NCBI GenBank assembly: GCA_005223045.1
Contig: NJBM01000013.1
Location: 62,001 to 126,000 of the forward strand
Direction: 5' to 3'
Length of the DNA: 64,000 bases
From: Planctomycetes bacterium B3_Pla
Lineage (GTDB): Bacteria; Planctomycetota; Phycisphaerae; Sedimentisphaerales; Anaerobacaceae
Made by a program: the position numbers and the translations under genes
Shown: positions 43,912-53,218 of the stretch, one piece after another
Layout: each line of letters starts with the position of its first letter
Position numbering within the stretch: position 1 is the stretch's first letter
Notes under the pieces: model-generated
Databases searched by the model: none
What the model was told of the DNA's origin: nothing
What the model saw: the letters and a program-made list of their open reading frames with translations, nothing else

Positions 43912-45369
43912 CTGTTTTATGACTTCATCAAATTCTTGCAAAATACGCTCGTCCTCTTGCCCGATGAGAAGGTTGACTAAGAGAATCGTCAGGCAATTTG
44001 CTGCAAAGCCGGGGACGATTTCATACATTGTGCCGCTTAGGCCGATCTGCTTCCACAGCACAAGCACGACTGTTCCGGTTACCATTCCCGCTAAGGCCGA
44101 CTGCCAGCTCGTTTTGCGGGAGAACAACGCAAAAAGCACCAGCGGCCCGAACGCCGCTCCGAAGCCGCCCCACGCATACGAAACGATCCCTAAAATCGTG
44201 TTGTCGCGGTCCATCGCCATAATCAATGCGACTATTGAGATTACGACAACGCATGCCCTTCCTACCAGAACAATCTCCCTCTCGGACGCTTGTTTCTTTA
44301 TCGCCTTGCAGTAGAAATCCTCCGACAACGCTGAAGATGAGACCAGCAATTGCGAATCTATCGTTGACATAATCGCCGAGAAAATCGCGGCCAGCAGAAT
44401 CCCGCCGAACCAGGGATTAAACAAGTCGCGTATCATATAGATGAAAACCTTTTGTTCCTCGCCGTCGGTCAGATTCTCGTACATTGCTATGCCGATGAAA
44501 CCTACAGCTACCGCCCCGGTCAGCGACAGAAGAACCCAGACAATGGCGATTGCCGTCGAGTTTCTGAGTTTCCGGATTGATTTAATGCTCATGAACCGTA
44601 CGAGTATGTGCGGCTGGCCGAAATACCCCAAACCCCAGGCCATGCTGGAGACAATCATACAGATACAGACAGGCAACGTCCGGCCTTGCGGCACCAAACT
44701 TGCCGATATGTTTTTTAATGCCATCGCCTTGACGATCGGCTCAGTACCGCCGACAGTTTGATATGTCAGCAGCGGCACTATTACAATCGCAAAGACCATC
44801 AGCGCGCCCTGCAGCAGATCCGTCCAGCATACCGCCAGGAAACCTCCCATGAATGTGTAAACAATAATGACGAGTCCCCCTATGATTACCGCGGCGTGAT
44901 ATTGAACGCCGAAAGTCGATTCGAATAACAATCCCGTTGCCACAAGTCCCGAAGATGCGTATATTGCGAAGAACACCAGTATTATTATCGCCGATACTAT
45001 CCTCAGCAGACCGGTCGGGTCCTTGAAACGCGCTTCGAAGAAGCACGGCAACGTTATCGTATCGGTCTTTTTGGTATAGATTCTCAGCCGGGCCGAGACC
45101 AGCTTCCAGTTTAGAACCGTCCCGATAAAAAGACCGATGGCAATCCACACCTTTCCCATCCCTGCCAGATAGACGGCCCCGGGCAGGCCCATCAACAGCC
45201 AGCCGCTCATATCGCTGGCCTGTGCCGACAGTGCCGTGACCCACGAGCCCATCCCCCTGCCTCCCAGCAGATAATCTTCAATGCTGGAAGACCTTCGATA
45301 AAAGCAAAAGCCTATTCCCAGCAGGAGGATAAAATAAGCGATAAATGTAATTAAGGTCGGAATCGACAT
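43873..45369 (-). CDS. putP: Sodium/proline-type symporter (SSS family)
   Basis: 498 residues with about thirteen membrane segments. PutP hallmarks are FYRRSSSIEDYLLGGRGMGS, WVTALSAQASDMSGWLLMGL followed by PGAVY, LNWKLVSARLRIYTKKTDTI, and AAIFSAIMSTIDSQLLVSSS in the sodium-site helix. It imports proline or a similar solute with sodium. The last 13 codons (QVGCDKSHQSLVE and stop) are made from the REP/MITE insertion, so the native C-terminus has been replaced. No good ribosome site is seen before ATG 45369; it follows recQ by 32 bases. Confidence 0.92.
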   Translation of the reverse strand: MSIPTLITFIAYFILLLGIGFCFYRRSSSIEDYLLGGRGMGSWVTALSAQASDMSGWLLMGLPGAVYLAGMGKVWIAIGLFIGTVLNWKLVSARLRIYTKKTDTITLPCFFEARFKDPTGLLRIVSAIIILVFFAIYASSGLVATGLLFESTFGVQYHAAVIIGGLVIIVYTFMGGFLAVCWTDLLQGALMVFAIVIVPLLTYQTVGGTEPIVKAMALKNISASLVPQGRTLPVCICMIVSSMAWGLGYFGQPHILVRFMSIKSIRKLRNSTAIAIVWVLLSLTGAVAVGFIGIAMYENLTDGEEQKVFIYMIRDLFNPWFGGILLAAIFSAIMSTIDSQLLVSSSALSEDFYCKAIKKQASEREIVLVGRACVVVISIVALIMAMDRDNTILGIVSYAWGGFGAAFGPLVLFALFSRKTSWQSALAGMVTGTVVLVLWKQIGLSGTMYEIVPGFAANCLTILLVNLLIGQEDERILQEFDEVIKQVGCDKSHQSLVE

Positions 45370-45401
45370 CGAAAGGTCGGCCTAAAACTCGTAACAGTGC
45401 T

Positions 45402-47231
45402 TTACATTCGCCTTCGATCAACGTCCATATCAATTGAATGCGCTTTGCAATAATCTTTGATCGTTGCAACGACAACATCCCCATACTGCCGGCTTTTTTT
45501 CTCGCCGACGCCCTTGACTTCGAGTAGTCTCGTATGATCCGAAGGTCTCAGCCGGGCCATGTCCCGCAGTGTTGCATCACCAAAGACTATGTAAGCAGGA
45601 ACGCCTTTCTTGCGTGCGATAGTTGTCCGCAGTTTTCGCAAAGCCTCGAACAAGCCTCTGTCAACGCCTTCCCACGAATCCTCGACGACTCTGGAGGCCT
45701 TGGCAGGTTTCTCCGCGGGCTTTAGCAACCGGGGCGTTTCGTTTCCCTTTAGAACCTGCAATCCTTTTTCGGTTATGTTCAGCACGTTGTAATCGCCGAC
45801 TTTCCGGAGATAATCCTGTCCTTCGAGCTGCTCGATCCAGTCGTGTACGGTGTGTTTGGAGTAGTCGCTGAGCAGGCCATAAGTGCTGAGCGCATCGTGA
45901 TTGTTCTCCAGTATGCGTTTGTCATTGGAGCCGGTGAGGACCAACGCCGTATAGCCGCCGCCGAATCGCTGCTCGAGACGAACGACACACGAAAGGATCT
46001 TCTGGGCGGTCTCCAGCGCGTTGTCCAGGCAGTCCATCTCGCCGAGACACATATCGCAGGCGGCGCAGTTGTCCTTGTCAAGGTCTTGCCCGAAATAGCG
46101 GAGAATAGCTTTATGCCGGCATGCGCCGCCCGTGCAGTAATTGTACATGTGGTTGAGCTTGACCATTGCGATCTTGTAAGATTCCGGCTGCATATCGCTC
46201 ATCAGGCTTTTCCATGTGCCGTAGTCGCCGCCCGAGTAGAACAGGCAGCATTCGGCCTCCAGGCCGTCACGACCCGCTCGCCCGGTTTCCTGCTGGTAAT
46301 GCTCAAGTGACTTGGGCATGCCGGTGTGGACGACATACCGCACGTTGGATTTATCGATGCCCATGCCGAACGCAATAGTAGCGACAATAGTGTCAACCTT
46401 CTCATTGATGAACAAGTCCTGATTTTTCTTGCGGTCTTCATCTGCCATGCCGGCATGATAGGGCAAAATGTTATAGCCTTTGGCGCTCAGATGAGAGAAC
46501 ATTCCGTCAACATCCTTGCGCCGGATACAGTAGATAATGCCGGATTCGCCTTTGTGCCGGTCCAGTACGGCACAAACCTGCTTGACTTTGTTCGTTCGCC
46601 GGCGGATTTTGTAAACCAGATTCGGCCTGTCGAACGAGCCGACCAACATCTCAGGGTCTTTAAGATTCAGTTGCTCGGCGATGTCGTGGCGGACCTGTTC
46701 GGTAGCGGTGGCCGTATAGGCGCCGATAGTGACATCGGGAAACATCTTCTTCAACATTCCCAGTTGACGATATTCCGGCCGAAAGTCATGCCCCCACATG
46801 CTCACACAATGAGCTTCATCAATGGCGATAAGGGACAGCTTCATGCTTCCAAGCATTTCGACAAAGCCGTCCGATACAAGCCGCTCAGGAGACAGGTAAA
46901 GAAGTTTGAGCTCTCTGCTGTGCAGCGCGCTATAAACAGCCTGTTGCTCGTCGGCCGACAAAGAACTATCGATACGTGCCGCGGATATCCCGCATTCTCT
47001 CAAGGCATCCACCTGGTCCTTCATCAATGAAATGAGCGGCGAGACCACGACCGTAAGTCCCTGCATAATCACCGCTGGCGCTTGAAAACAGAGCGATTTG
47101 CCGCCCCCGGTCGGCAGAACGACAATCGAATCGGTGCCGCGACCGACGCATTCCATAGCCCTTTTCTGCGACGGCAGAAAATCGTCGTACCCCCAATATT
47201 TGGCCAGCGTCTTTTTAATATCCTCAATCAC
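45402..47231 (-). CDS. recQ: ATP-dependent DNA helicase RecQ
   Basis: 609 residues. FLPSQKRAM, TGGGKS (41-46), SPLISLMKDQVDAL, DEAH (138-141), ATATEQVRHDI, AFGMGIDKSNVRYVVH, QQETGRAGRDG. The RecQ-C-terminal zinc site is CRHKAILRYFG...NCAACDMC. A winged helix and a C-terminal HRDC domain (RKLRTTIARKKGVPAYIVFG; HTRLLEVKGVGEKKSRQYGD) follow. 3'-5' helicase acting in recombination and fork repair. GTG start at 47231 without a strong ribosome site. putP follows on the same strand. Confidence 0.95.
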   Translation of the reverse strand: MIEDIKKTLAKYWGYDDFLPSQKRAMECVGRGTDSIVVLPTGGGKSLCFQAPAVIMQGLTVVVSPLISLMKDQVDALRECGISAARIDSSLSADEQQAVYSALHSRELKLLYLSPERLVSDGFVEMLGSMKLSLIAIDEAHCVSMWGHDFRPEYRQLGMLKKMFPDVTIGAYTATATEQVRHDIAEQLNLKDPEMLVGSFDRPNLVYKIRRRTNKVKQVCAVLDRHKGESGIIYCIRRKDVDGMFSHLSAKGYNILPYHAGMADEDRKKNQDLFINEKVDTIVATIAFGMGIDKSNVRYVVHTGMPKSLEHYQQETGRAGRDGLEAECCLFYSGGDYGTWKSLMSDMQPESYKIAMVKLNHMYNYCTGGACRHKAILRYFGQDLDKDNCAACDMCLGEMDCLDNALETAQKILSCVVRLEQRFGGGYTALVLTGSNDKRILENNHDALSTYGLLSDYSKHTVHDWIEQLEGQDYLRKVGDYNVLNITEKGLQVLKGNETPRLLKPAEKPAKASRVVEDSWEGVDRGLFEALRKLRTTIARKKGVPAYIVFGDATLRDMARLRPSDHTRLLEVKGVGEKKSRQYGDVVVATIKDYCKAHSIDMDVDRRRM

Positions 47232-47428
47232 AATTGCCGACTATGTCATTCCTTAAGATTTGCAGGCCTGTTCATCCTCTATGACGGCAGCGACATTATA
47301 CAGGCATCTTCCGTTACCACAAAGCGATAAATTCCAGCCAAAACCGGTTTAATTCTTTATGAACGAGTTGAAAGCGAATTGAAAATATCATATAATACAG
47401 TCGATTTCGAGTAAATGAGGCGAATATT

Positions 47429-47815
47429 ATGGGAAGAATTGTTGCGAAGGTAACGGTAGCCAATCCTGTCGATAAAAGCAAATCTCGAACTTTCGACGCG
47501 CTAGTCGATACCGGCGCCAGTATGCTGACTTTACCGACGAATTGGAAAAAAGACCTGGGTGATCTGGCTGAAACGCGAATAGCGAAAGTGGAGTTTGCGG
47601 ATCAGAACATTAGAGAAATAGAAATTTGCGGTCCGGTCTCTATTCAAATTGAAGGATTTCAAAAAATCTTTAGTGAAGTAGCCTTCCTGGAAATGAATAC
47701 GTCAGACGGAATGTATGAACCGCTGATAGGCTATATCCCACTGGAGCAATCAGGGATATTGGTGGACATGCTCGGCCATAGACTAAAAGCGGCTAAATAT
47801 TTAGACCTAAAATAA
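47429..47815 (+). CDS. Retropepsin-like aspartic protease family protein
   Basis: 128 residues of a single-domain clan AA protease: ALVDTGASMLTLP carries the catalytic Asp-Thr-Gly, and EPLIGYIPLEQSGILVD forms the second flap-like part. Bacterial members work as dimers and their roles are mostly unknown. GAGGCG precedes the ATG. The gene and the toxin-antitoxin pair after it are clearly more AT-rich than their neighbours. Confidence 0.8.
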   Translation: MGRIVAKVTVANPVDKSKSRTFDALVDTGASMLTLPTNWKKDLGDLAETRIAKVEFADQNIREIEICGPVSIQIEGFQKIFSEVAFLEMNTSDGMYEPLIGYIPLEQSGILVDMLGHRLKAAKYLDLK

Positions 47816-47869
47816 GTATATAACAAGCCTATGTAAGGTTGTAAAAATAAATTTTGCAGGAGTGAAAAG

Positions 47870-48064
47870 ATGTTAAAAATTCGTAAAAATATAGTTCTGG
47901 ACGAAAATCAAAAGCCTACAGCCATTCAAATACCGATTGAGGACTTTGAGCGTTTAGAAGAGATAATAGAAAATTATGGATTGGCAAAATTGATGAATGA
48001 GGTAAATAATGATGAACGGCTTTCAATTGAAGAGGCAAAAAATTATTATCAATCATTGAAATAG
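47870..48064 (+). CDS. Antitoxin of a RelBE/ParDE-type module
   Basis: 64 residues: a short N-terminal beta segment (IVLDENQKPTAIQIPIEDFE) and an acidic helical tail (EVNNDERLSIEEAKNYYQSL). This is like Phd/RelB-type antitoxins whose tail wraps the toxin. It ends one base before the toxin start. Confidence 0.75.
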   Translation: MLKIRKNIVLDENQKPTAIQIPIEDFERLEEIIENYGLAKLMNEVNNDERLSIEEAKNYYQSLK

Positions 48065-48065
48065 A

Positions 48066-48338
48066 GTGTGGAAAATCGAATATACAAAACGTTTTCTCAA
48101 AGAACTCTCTAAATTACCCAAAGAGATACAGGCTAAAGCTGAAAAGATAGTTTTTGAAGAGCTATTATCTGCAAACCCATTTGGTCTCGGCTATCTTGAA
48201 CATATGTCTGGCTATGCTGATAAATACAAAATCCGTATCGGAAGATACAGAATCGGCATTACGATAGATAAGACCAATAAGTTGTTAACCTGTCAACGGA
48301 TTGTGCATCGTAAAGATATTTACAGAGTATTCCCATAG
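48066..48338 (+). CDS. RelE/ParE family toxin
   Basis: 90 residues: WKIEYTKRFLKELSKLPKEI, NPFGLGYLEHMSGYADKYKI, RIGRYRIGITIDK, and the terminal VHRKDIYRVFP. This is the RelE/ParE fold with the conserved C-terminal H-R-x-x-x-Y pattern. RelE toxins cleave mRNA in the ribosome; ParE poisons gyrase; which applies is not clear. GTG start one base after the antitoxin stop, so translation is coupled. Confidence 0.88.
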   Translation: MWKIEYTKRFLKELSKLPKEIQAKAEKIVFEELLSANPFGLGYLEHMSGYADKYKIRIGRYRIGITIDKTNKLLTCQRIVHRKDIYRVFP

Positions 48339-48588
48339 TTGGATCACTTAACAACTCGCTACACCTGACCGTGTTTACAGCGGAAGGCCAAAAGTGTACA
48401 TAGTTCAGCGAAGACTACGCAGCGATGTAAGCTGACAGAATGTTGAAAACGCCAGTAGTAACAGAAGCAACTTTAGTTGACCATCGAGTATCGCATTATA
48501 GCAATCAATAAATCCGGCGAATGTGAGCCGAGTAATACGGTAATGGTGGCTTTGTAAGACAAAGCCTTTGTGATGCTGTGAGTTTATG

Positions 48589-49139
48589 TCAAGCAGTTAT
48601 ATTTTCGGTTCGGATTTTCTCAAGAGTTTTCATTAAAGGCATCAGTTTTAATACTGTTTTGTAAACCAGCACATTTGCCCCGATAGTCGCGCCTTCTCGC
48701 AGGGATTTTTCCGGCACTGCGATTAAAATCCTGTGACGGCGAAATTGCCGAAGTGTCTGCCGCCGGTGAGTCAGGTATTCAGGCGTCCAAAAGCCAATAA
48801 TTTCCAAAAGCACCTCAGTGCCGTCTTCGTGCCGAAACGTAAAATCCTGAACGAAAGTCTTCTGGCGGTCGTGGAGAATCTCGCCTTCGCGAATCAACTG
48901 CCAACCGTCACGCGTTGGACCAAATTTTCGGCAAGCGACCTTTCCAGACTCGAGTCGAATTCATCCGGCGACGGCAAATGGCTCCTGAAACCGTCACTGT
49001 CCGAGATATTAAGCCTCGCCGGGGTATTCCACGTCCAGACAGACCGACCGCAGAATTCCTGTACCTGTCCGGGCCCGAGACCGATGAGTAATAAGGTTCC
49101 GCGGTCGAATCTCAGGCGTATTGGCTCATGGCGTCTCAT
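48589..49139 (-). pseudogene. Relic of an XPB-helicase/Bax1 (DUF790) gene pair
   Basis: The C-terminal part is clearly DUF790/Bax1: SDGFRSHLPSPDEFDSSLE, then after a frameshift GWQLIREGEILHDRQKTF, DFTFRHEDGTEVLLEIIGFW followed by TPEYL, HRRQTLRQFRRHRILIAVPE, ENVLVYKTVL-like NVLVYKTVLKL. The frames join if one base is added to the A-run at about 48928-48931, so one base has been lost. The N-terminal codons (RLRFDRGTLLLIGLGP) resemble the start of bacterial XPB/Rad25 helicases, whose gene normally precedes bax1. A large deletion seems to have fused the first helicase codons to the nuclease end. Bax1 part: good confidence; helicase part: moderate. Confidence 0.65.
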
Positions 49140-49325
49140 TTGACTTGCGATATGCCGGCCGGCATCCTCGCGGATTCGGCAGAACACTCCGAAACTGCGT
49201 TCCCGGGAGCAACACATTGCTCTGTTCGCAGCGCAGCAGAGTATAAGGGATGCGAGCGAAGCCTGCAACCTTTGCCAAACGCGTTCAGCCTTCAATCGTC
49301 GGCTGCGCCTCTTGCGTCATTCCGT

Positions 49326-52300
49326 TTAAGAGCCGGTCCCGGCGTAAATGATTTGCAGCTTTGGAGCATCATCGGGATTGGAATCATACGAGCAGAAGCT
49401 GCGATAGTCGCCTTCACGTTGTCGCGTGCTGTAGAAGATTGCCAGCGAATTGTTCGCCGACCATCCGTCGGGGCCGACAACCTCTCGAATCACATCGGAA
49501 ATATCGGGGCTGCTGTACCATGTGTCCTCGGACCAGGCCTCGAAAAGGTCCCACTCGACCGAGGCGCTGGTTTTGGGCAGCGCACCAGGATGACGGCCCC
49601 CGCCAAAACTGTCCGCGTTGTCGGCGGCTTCAGCCTCGATCACGCCGTAAACGATGCCGGTCAGGTGCTCGCTGCGCGATCGCAGCTTCAAGGAAGCGCT
49701 GATTATTCTGGCGCCGCGCGGGATGTTCACATTCCTGAAGACCATGCCTGTCATGTAGTATGGTGGTGGATTGTACGTTGATTTACCGACTCGCAGAAAA
49801 TCGGCGTTCAGGTTCTGGAAGTCGTCATTTGAGCCGTAGCCGTCATCCTTACTCGTCGAGACCTGGCTTTCGGCTGACATCATCTGCCCGCCGCTCGCGG
49901 CCGAGGCGATGATTCCTTCATAAGGGATGTGATTGTGGATGGTGACGACGACATTGTAATCGCCCCATTGCGACGTTGTTACGCCGGCGAATGTGACTTG
50001 TCCCGATGTATTTGTCAGGCCCGTCCAGTAATCGTCCGGCGCCATTGCTCGCGAAACCGTGACTCTTGCCTTTGCCAGATGCCTCGAGTCTTTTTGAACC
50101 GTTACAGTTACATCCGTCGGCTCGCCCAGGTTTATTGAGGCCGGGTGCGTGACATCCTCGGCCGTCAACGGTTTGGGAACCCCCGTCCACATCTCCATCG
50201 TCGGATCACCGAACCAGATAAATTCGTCGATAGTCGTTTGCATAAACTCCGAATAAGGGTCTTCAGGATATTTCGTTAACATGTATTGCTTGCCGTACTC
50301 GAAGACGGGGCCCATTTGATAAATCGCCGCCGAATCGCCGTATTTATCCTTACAGGATTCAATATAATCGGGCCATATAGCATCCATCCAGCCCCACACC
50401 ATGCGGTCGACGAGCGGACCGTAGCTTATGCGCGTCGAGCCAATTACGCCTACGGCTCCCCCTTCCGGATTCAGTATCAACTCTTCGCAGAAACTTTCGT
50501 CATCAGGGCCGGTTTCAAGTGTGCCGAGGATCTCGCCCAGGAAATAATAATCGTAGCTCTCTTTGTCTGTCTCATTGTCGAACCAGCCCGTCTCGCAACT
50601 GGGACTCCACAGCACGGGCACCAGCGAGCCGTTTTTCAGAGCCGCTGCGTTGTTCTCCGAGAAGTAAGGAGTCTCCCAGCCGCCATCGCCGATGAGGTGG
50701 TGGTCGAGGTACCTGTACATTCGCGAGCCATGTCCCAGGTGCGTTATCAGAAACAGTCCGTTAGTAAGCGCGGCATCGACATCCTGTCTAATGCCATTCC
50801 AGTTGAAACCCGGCCTGTGAAGCTCGCTCGGCACGGGCCGGCCTCCTCCACTGTCATTCTCGAAGACGAAGGCTTCCCATGTCGTCCAGTTTGTCGGAGT
50901 TATGCTGGGCTCGGTGTTGTAAATACGCTGGCCTGTGCACCCGGCAGCAGTCAGGAATTGGTAGATGTCCTCCGACCCTTTGACAAATCTGACGTCCTCA
51001 TATCCGTCATCGTCATAGTCCTCGAAATAGGAAACAGCGGCGAAATTCCTGTAGAAGTGCTCGTTAGTGACCGGGTCGGGAGGAGTTCGCTCATAATTGA
51101 TAATTCGCTCCACTGCGACCTGCGCCTCAGCAGCCGTGTTCACGGGAAGACGCCCCACGAACAGATCGGCGACGCCATCGCTATTTGTGTCGCCGTAGTA
51201 CCTGTCGCTGGCAACCTCACCCTGCTGCAGGCCGCGCTTGTCGCTGTCCGCTGCGTGCGTTCGCTTATAGAAGCAGGGAATATATTCGGCATCACCCAGC
51301 AGAAGAACATAGGATGGCGCCGGAAGCCAATCTTCCTGAGACTCGTCGATGAAGCTTTCAATATCCGCCGTGCTGACTCCGGTATCGCCGGTCGTAACGA
51401 CTTTGGTGCGAAAGCCGCTCATGCGTTTCCAGCCGGCCAGAAAATTGGCTGCAATCTCAAACTCGGGATCGCAGATAATAAGATAATCACATCCACCGGT
51501 CTGGCCGTTCCCGAAGTTCTCGATTGCCGACTCACCGCCGAGCGGATACAGGTCGTCCGTAGTGTCGGGCCGGTCGACAGCTTGCTCCTCCGCCGAGAGA
51601 ACCGCATCTCCATTGACTGTCAGACGCTTAAGCATTGCTTCAAACTGTTTGCTTTTGAGACGTATGGGAATTGGGCGAATTTCTCCATCGAACTGTAGGT
51701 TCACTTCCAGGTCTTCGTAAACGCTCAGCCGCCGCGTCACAGGGTTGTACTGATACGGGTACAGCCGCACGATTGTGCAGCTCTGTCCGCGAATGTTCTT
51801 GATCGGCCCGGTCTCCGCAAATACACCGGGGTAGTCTTGGTTCAGGGAGTAGGTAATTGTGTCAATCGTGAATTGTGGAAACGCCGCCCCGGCGGAATTT
51901 AGTCTGGGCGGCTGCACCGGAGTTATCTCTACGTTGTTGAAAATTACGGGCTTACCCGGCTGGACCTGGATTGAAAGCTGCGTGCCGTTGGGAATGAGCA
52001 CCCATTCACCGAACACGGGGACATCGGGCTCGCCAATTCCAAGGTTTCCACCTGCGCCGGGCCGAATATGCGGCAGATCTGCCTGCATCAGAATATTGGA
52101 AGCACCTGCCCTGGGAAGGGACACGGTCAGAGACAAGTTCTGAGCTGAGGAGCTGATGGGCCTGATTCCGATTGCATTCGACGGTTGCGGCGGCAGTGCT
52201 CCGAAGGCCAATCCCGGCGCGAGCACCCAGGCGAGGAACAGCAGCAACAATGCTTTCTCAAAGCTAAGAGTCATGCCATAGGCCGAACGTATGTCAGTGA

Positions 52301-52346
52301 CGGGTCTTGGCATACAATTTGACTGTGCGCAAATCGATGTTCTCAT
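49326..52346 (-). CDS. C25 family (gingipain-type) cysteine peptidase, secreted
   Basis: 1006 residues. A long basic leader ends in the hydrophobic ALLLLFLAWVLAPGLAFG signal. A propeptide-like beta domain covers about 60-260. The peptidase domain starts near YLIICDPEFE and has YVLLLGDAEYIPC, DLFVGRLPVNT, the catalytic His in LITHLGHGSRMYRY, the catalytic Cys in LWSPSCETGWFDN, and EGGAVGVIGSTRISYG. An Ig-like domain and a C-terminal beta domain (GARIISASLKLRSRSEHLTG) end the protein. No PorSS sorting domain is obvious. AAAGGAGAG precedes ATG 52346. Probably an extracellular protease. Confidence 0.92.
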   Translation of the reverse strand: MRTSICAQSNCMPRPVTDIRSAYGMTLSFEKALLLLFLAWVLAPGLAFGALPPQPSNAIGIRPISSSAQNLSLTVSLPRAGASNILMQADLPHIRPGAGGNLGIGEPDVPVFGEWVLIPNGTQLSIQVQPGKPVIFNNVEITPVQPPRLNSAGAAFPQFTIDTITYSLNQDYPGVFAETGPIKNIRGQSCTIVRLYPYQYNPVTRRLSVYEDLEVNLQFDGEIRPIPIRLKSKQFEAMLKRLTVNGDAVLSAEEQAVDRPDTTDDLYPLGGESAIENFGNGQTGGCDYLIICDPEFEIAANFLAGWKRMSGFRTKVVTTGDTGVSTADIESFIDESQEDWLPAPSYVLLLGDAEYIPCFYKRTHAADSDKRGLQQGEVASDRYYGDTNSDGVADLFVGRLPVNTAAEAQVAVERIINYERTPPDPVTNEHFYRNFAAVSYFEDYDDDGYEDVRFVKGSEDIYQFLTAAGCTGQRIYNTEPSITPTNWTTWEAFVFENDSGGGRPVPSELHRPGFNWNGIRQDVDAALTNGLFLITHLGHGSRMYRYLDHHLIGDGGWETPYFSENNAAALKNGSLVPVLWSPSCETGWFDNETDKESYDYYFLGEILGTLETGPDDESFCEELILNPEGGAVGVIGSTRISYGPLVDRMVWGWMDAIWPDYIESCKDKYGDSAAIYQMGPVFEYGKQYMLTKYPEDPYSEFMQTTIDEFIWFGDPTMEMWTGVPKPLTAEDVTHPASINLGEPTDVTVTVQKDSRHLAKARVTVSRAMAPDDYWTGLTNTSGQVTFAGVTTSQWGDYNVVVTIHNHIPYEGIIASAASGGQMMSAESQVSTSKDDGYGSNDDFQNLNADFLRVGKSTYNPPPYYMTGMVFRNVNIPRGARIISASLKLRSRSEHLTGIVYGVIEAEAADNADSFGGGRHPGALPKTSASVEWDLFEAWSEDTWYSSPDISDVIREVVGPDGWSANNSLAIFYSTRQREGDYRSFCSYDSNPDDAPKLQIIYAGTGS

Positions 52347-53218
52347 TGGGGCTCTCCTTTACATGCAACGCTGGTTCGAAAACATGATGCATCTTTTTCC
52401 TCTGCTCCGGTACCTGTGCCTTTCAGGACAAACTCTCGCCGTCCGCAAACATCGCTGCTCTTAATAACAGAGATTGTATCTCGGCCGTACAACGCTCCCC
52501 CTCCGTGGGGGAATCGCCGACTTTCACGATGCCGGTCAGTTGCGGCGATTTGGGCGACATGCCAAAAGCAAAGACTCGAAGGAGATGGTCCTCACGCTCA
52601 CTCTCTCCGTTTTAACTTGCCGCCGACACATGACAAGCCGACCAAACCTTACTATAACCGTGGTGACATTCGAGGTCAAGCAAAATCAGTGTAGAAACGA
52701 ACGTTAGGCGCGCAAAACCAGCAGTTGCGAAGGCTCGCCGGCCACAATTCCCACGCGCCGACCGGAGTTGACTGCGAGAAAGCCCCACCCACCGATTGGC
52801 TAACCAGTTGGTCGAAAGTGTCTCAAGCACCCCGGAACGCCGGTAAATCGGGAACCGAGCCTGGGTTGACAAATCCCCCAATAAGAGCCTGCATGGCCCG
52901 ATAAAACGGCCTGGTTGACTTGATCTCGCATAAAAACAGGATTCCAGAGCGTGGCAACCGGGCAGCCCCGGCACTGAACGCTGCGACTGGCCGGAGATGC
53001 CAAGTAGCTCAACGACAACGCCAAATACGAGCACCAGAAGAAACTTTACAAAAGCACCTAAATTACCCATTTTACCTAAAGTTTTTTTCTGTCGTCCTCC
53101 GATAGCTATATAGCTCATTAAATAGTCGCCCATATTAACATGCTATTGACTGCAATTGGGCTTGTATGGCGAAATAGGCAAATAGTGCGAATTGGAAGAC
53201 GTATTGGAGACTTACATT
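52347..53218. other. 870-base region without a convincing gene
   Basis: A minus-strand frame (52612-53133) starts with a hydrophobic stretch (GAFVKFLLVLVFGVVVELLG) but continues with unprotein-like sequence and has only a poor ribosome site. It may be the remains of a secreted protein gene. AGCTATATAGCT (53105-53116) is palindromic. Confidence 0.45.

Noticed and set aside
48339..48588. Possible attC or small RNA after the toxin gene
   Set aside because: TAACAACTCGC resembles one attC end but no complementary end follows, and no stable hairpin or terminator was found.
50286..51698. Plus-strand open frame of 470 codons
   Set aside because: It is fully antisense to the C25 peptidase, whose catalytic motifs and ribosome site are clear; the antisense product has no family-like features.
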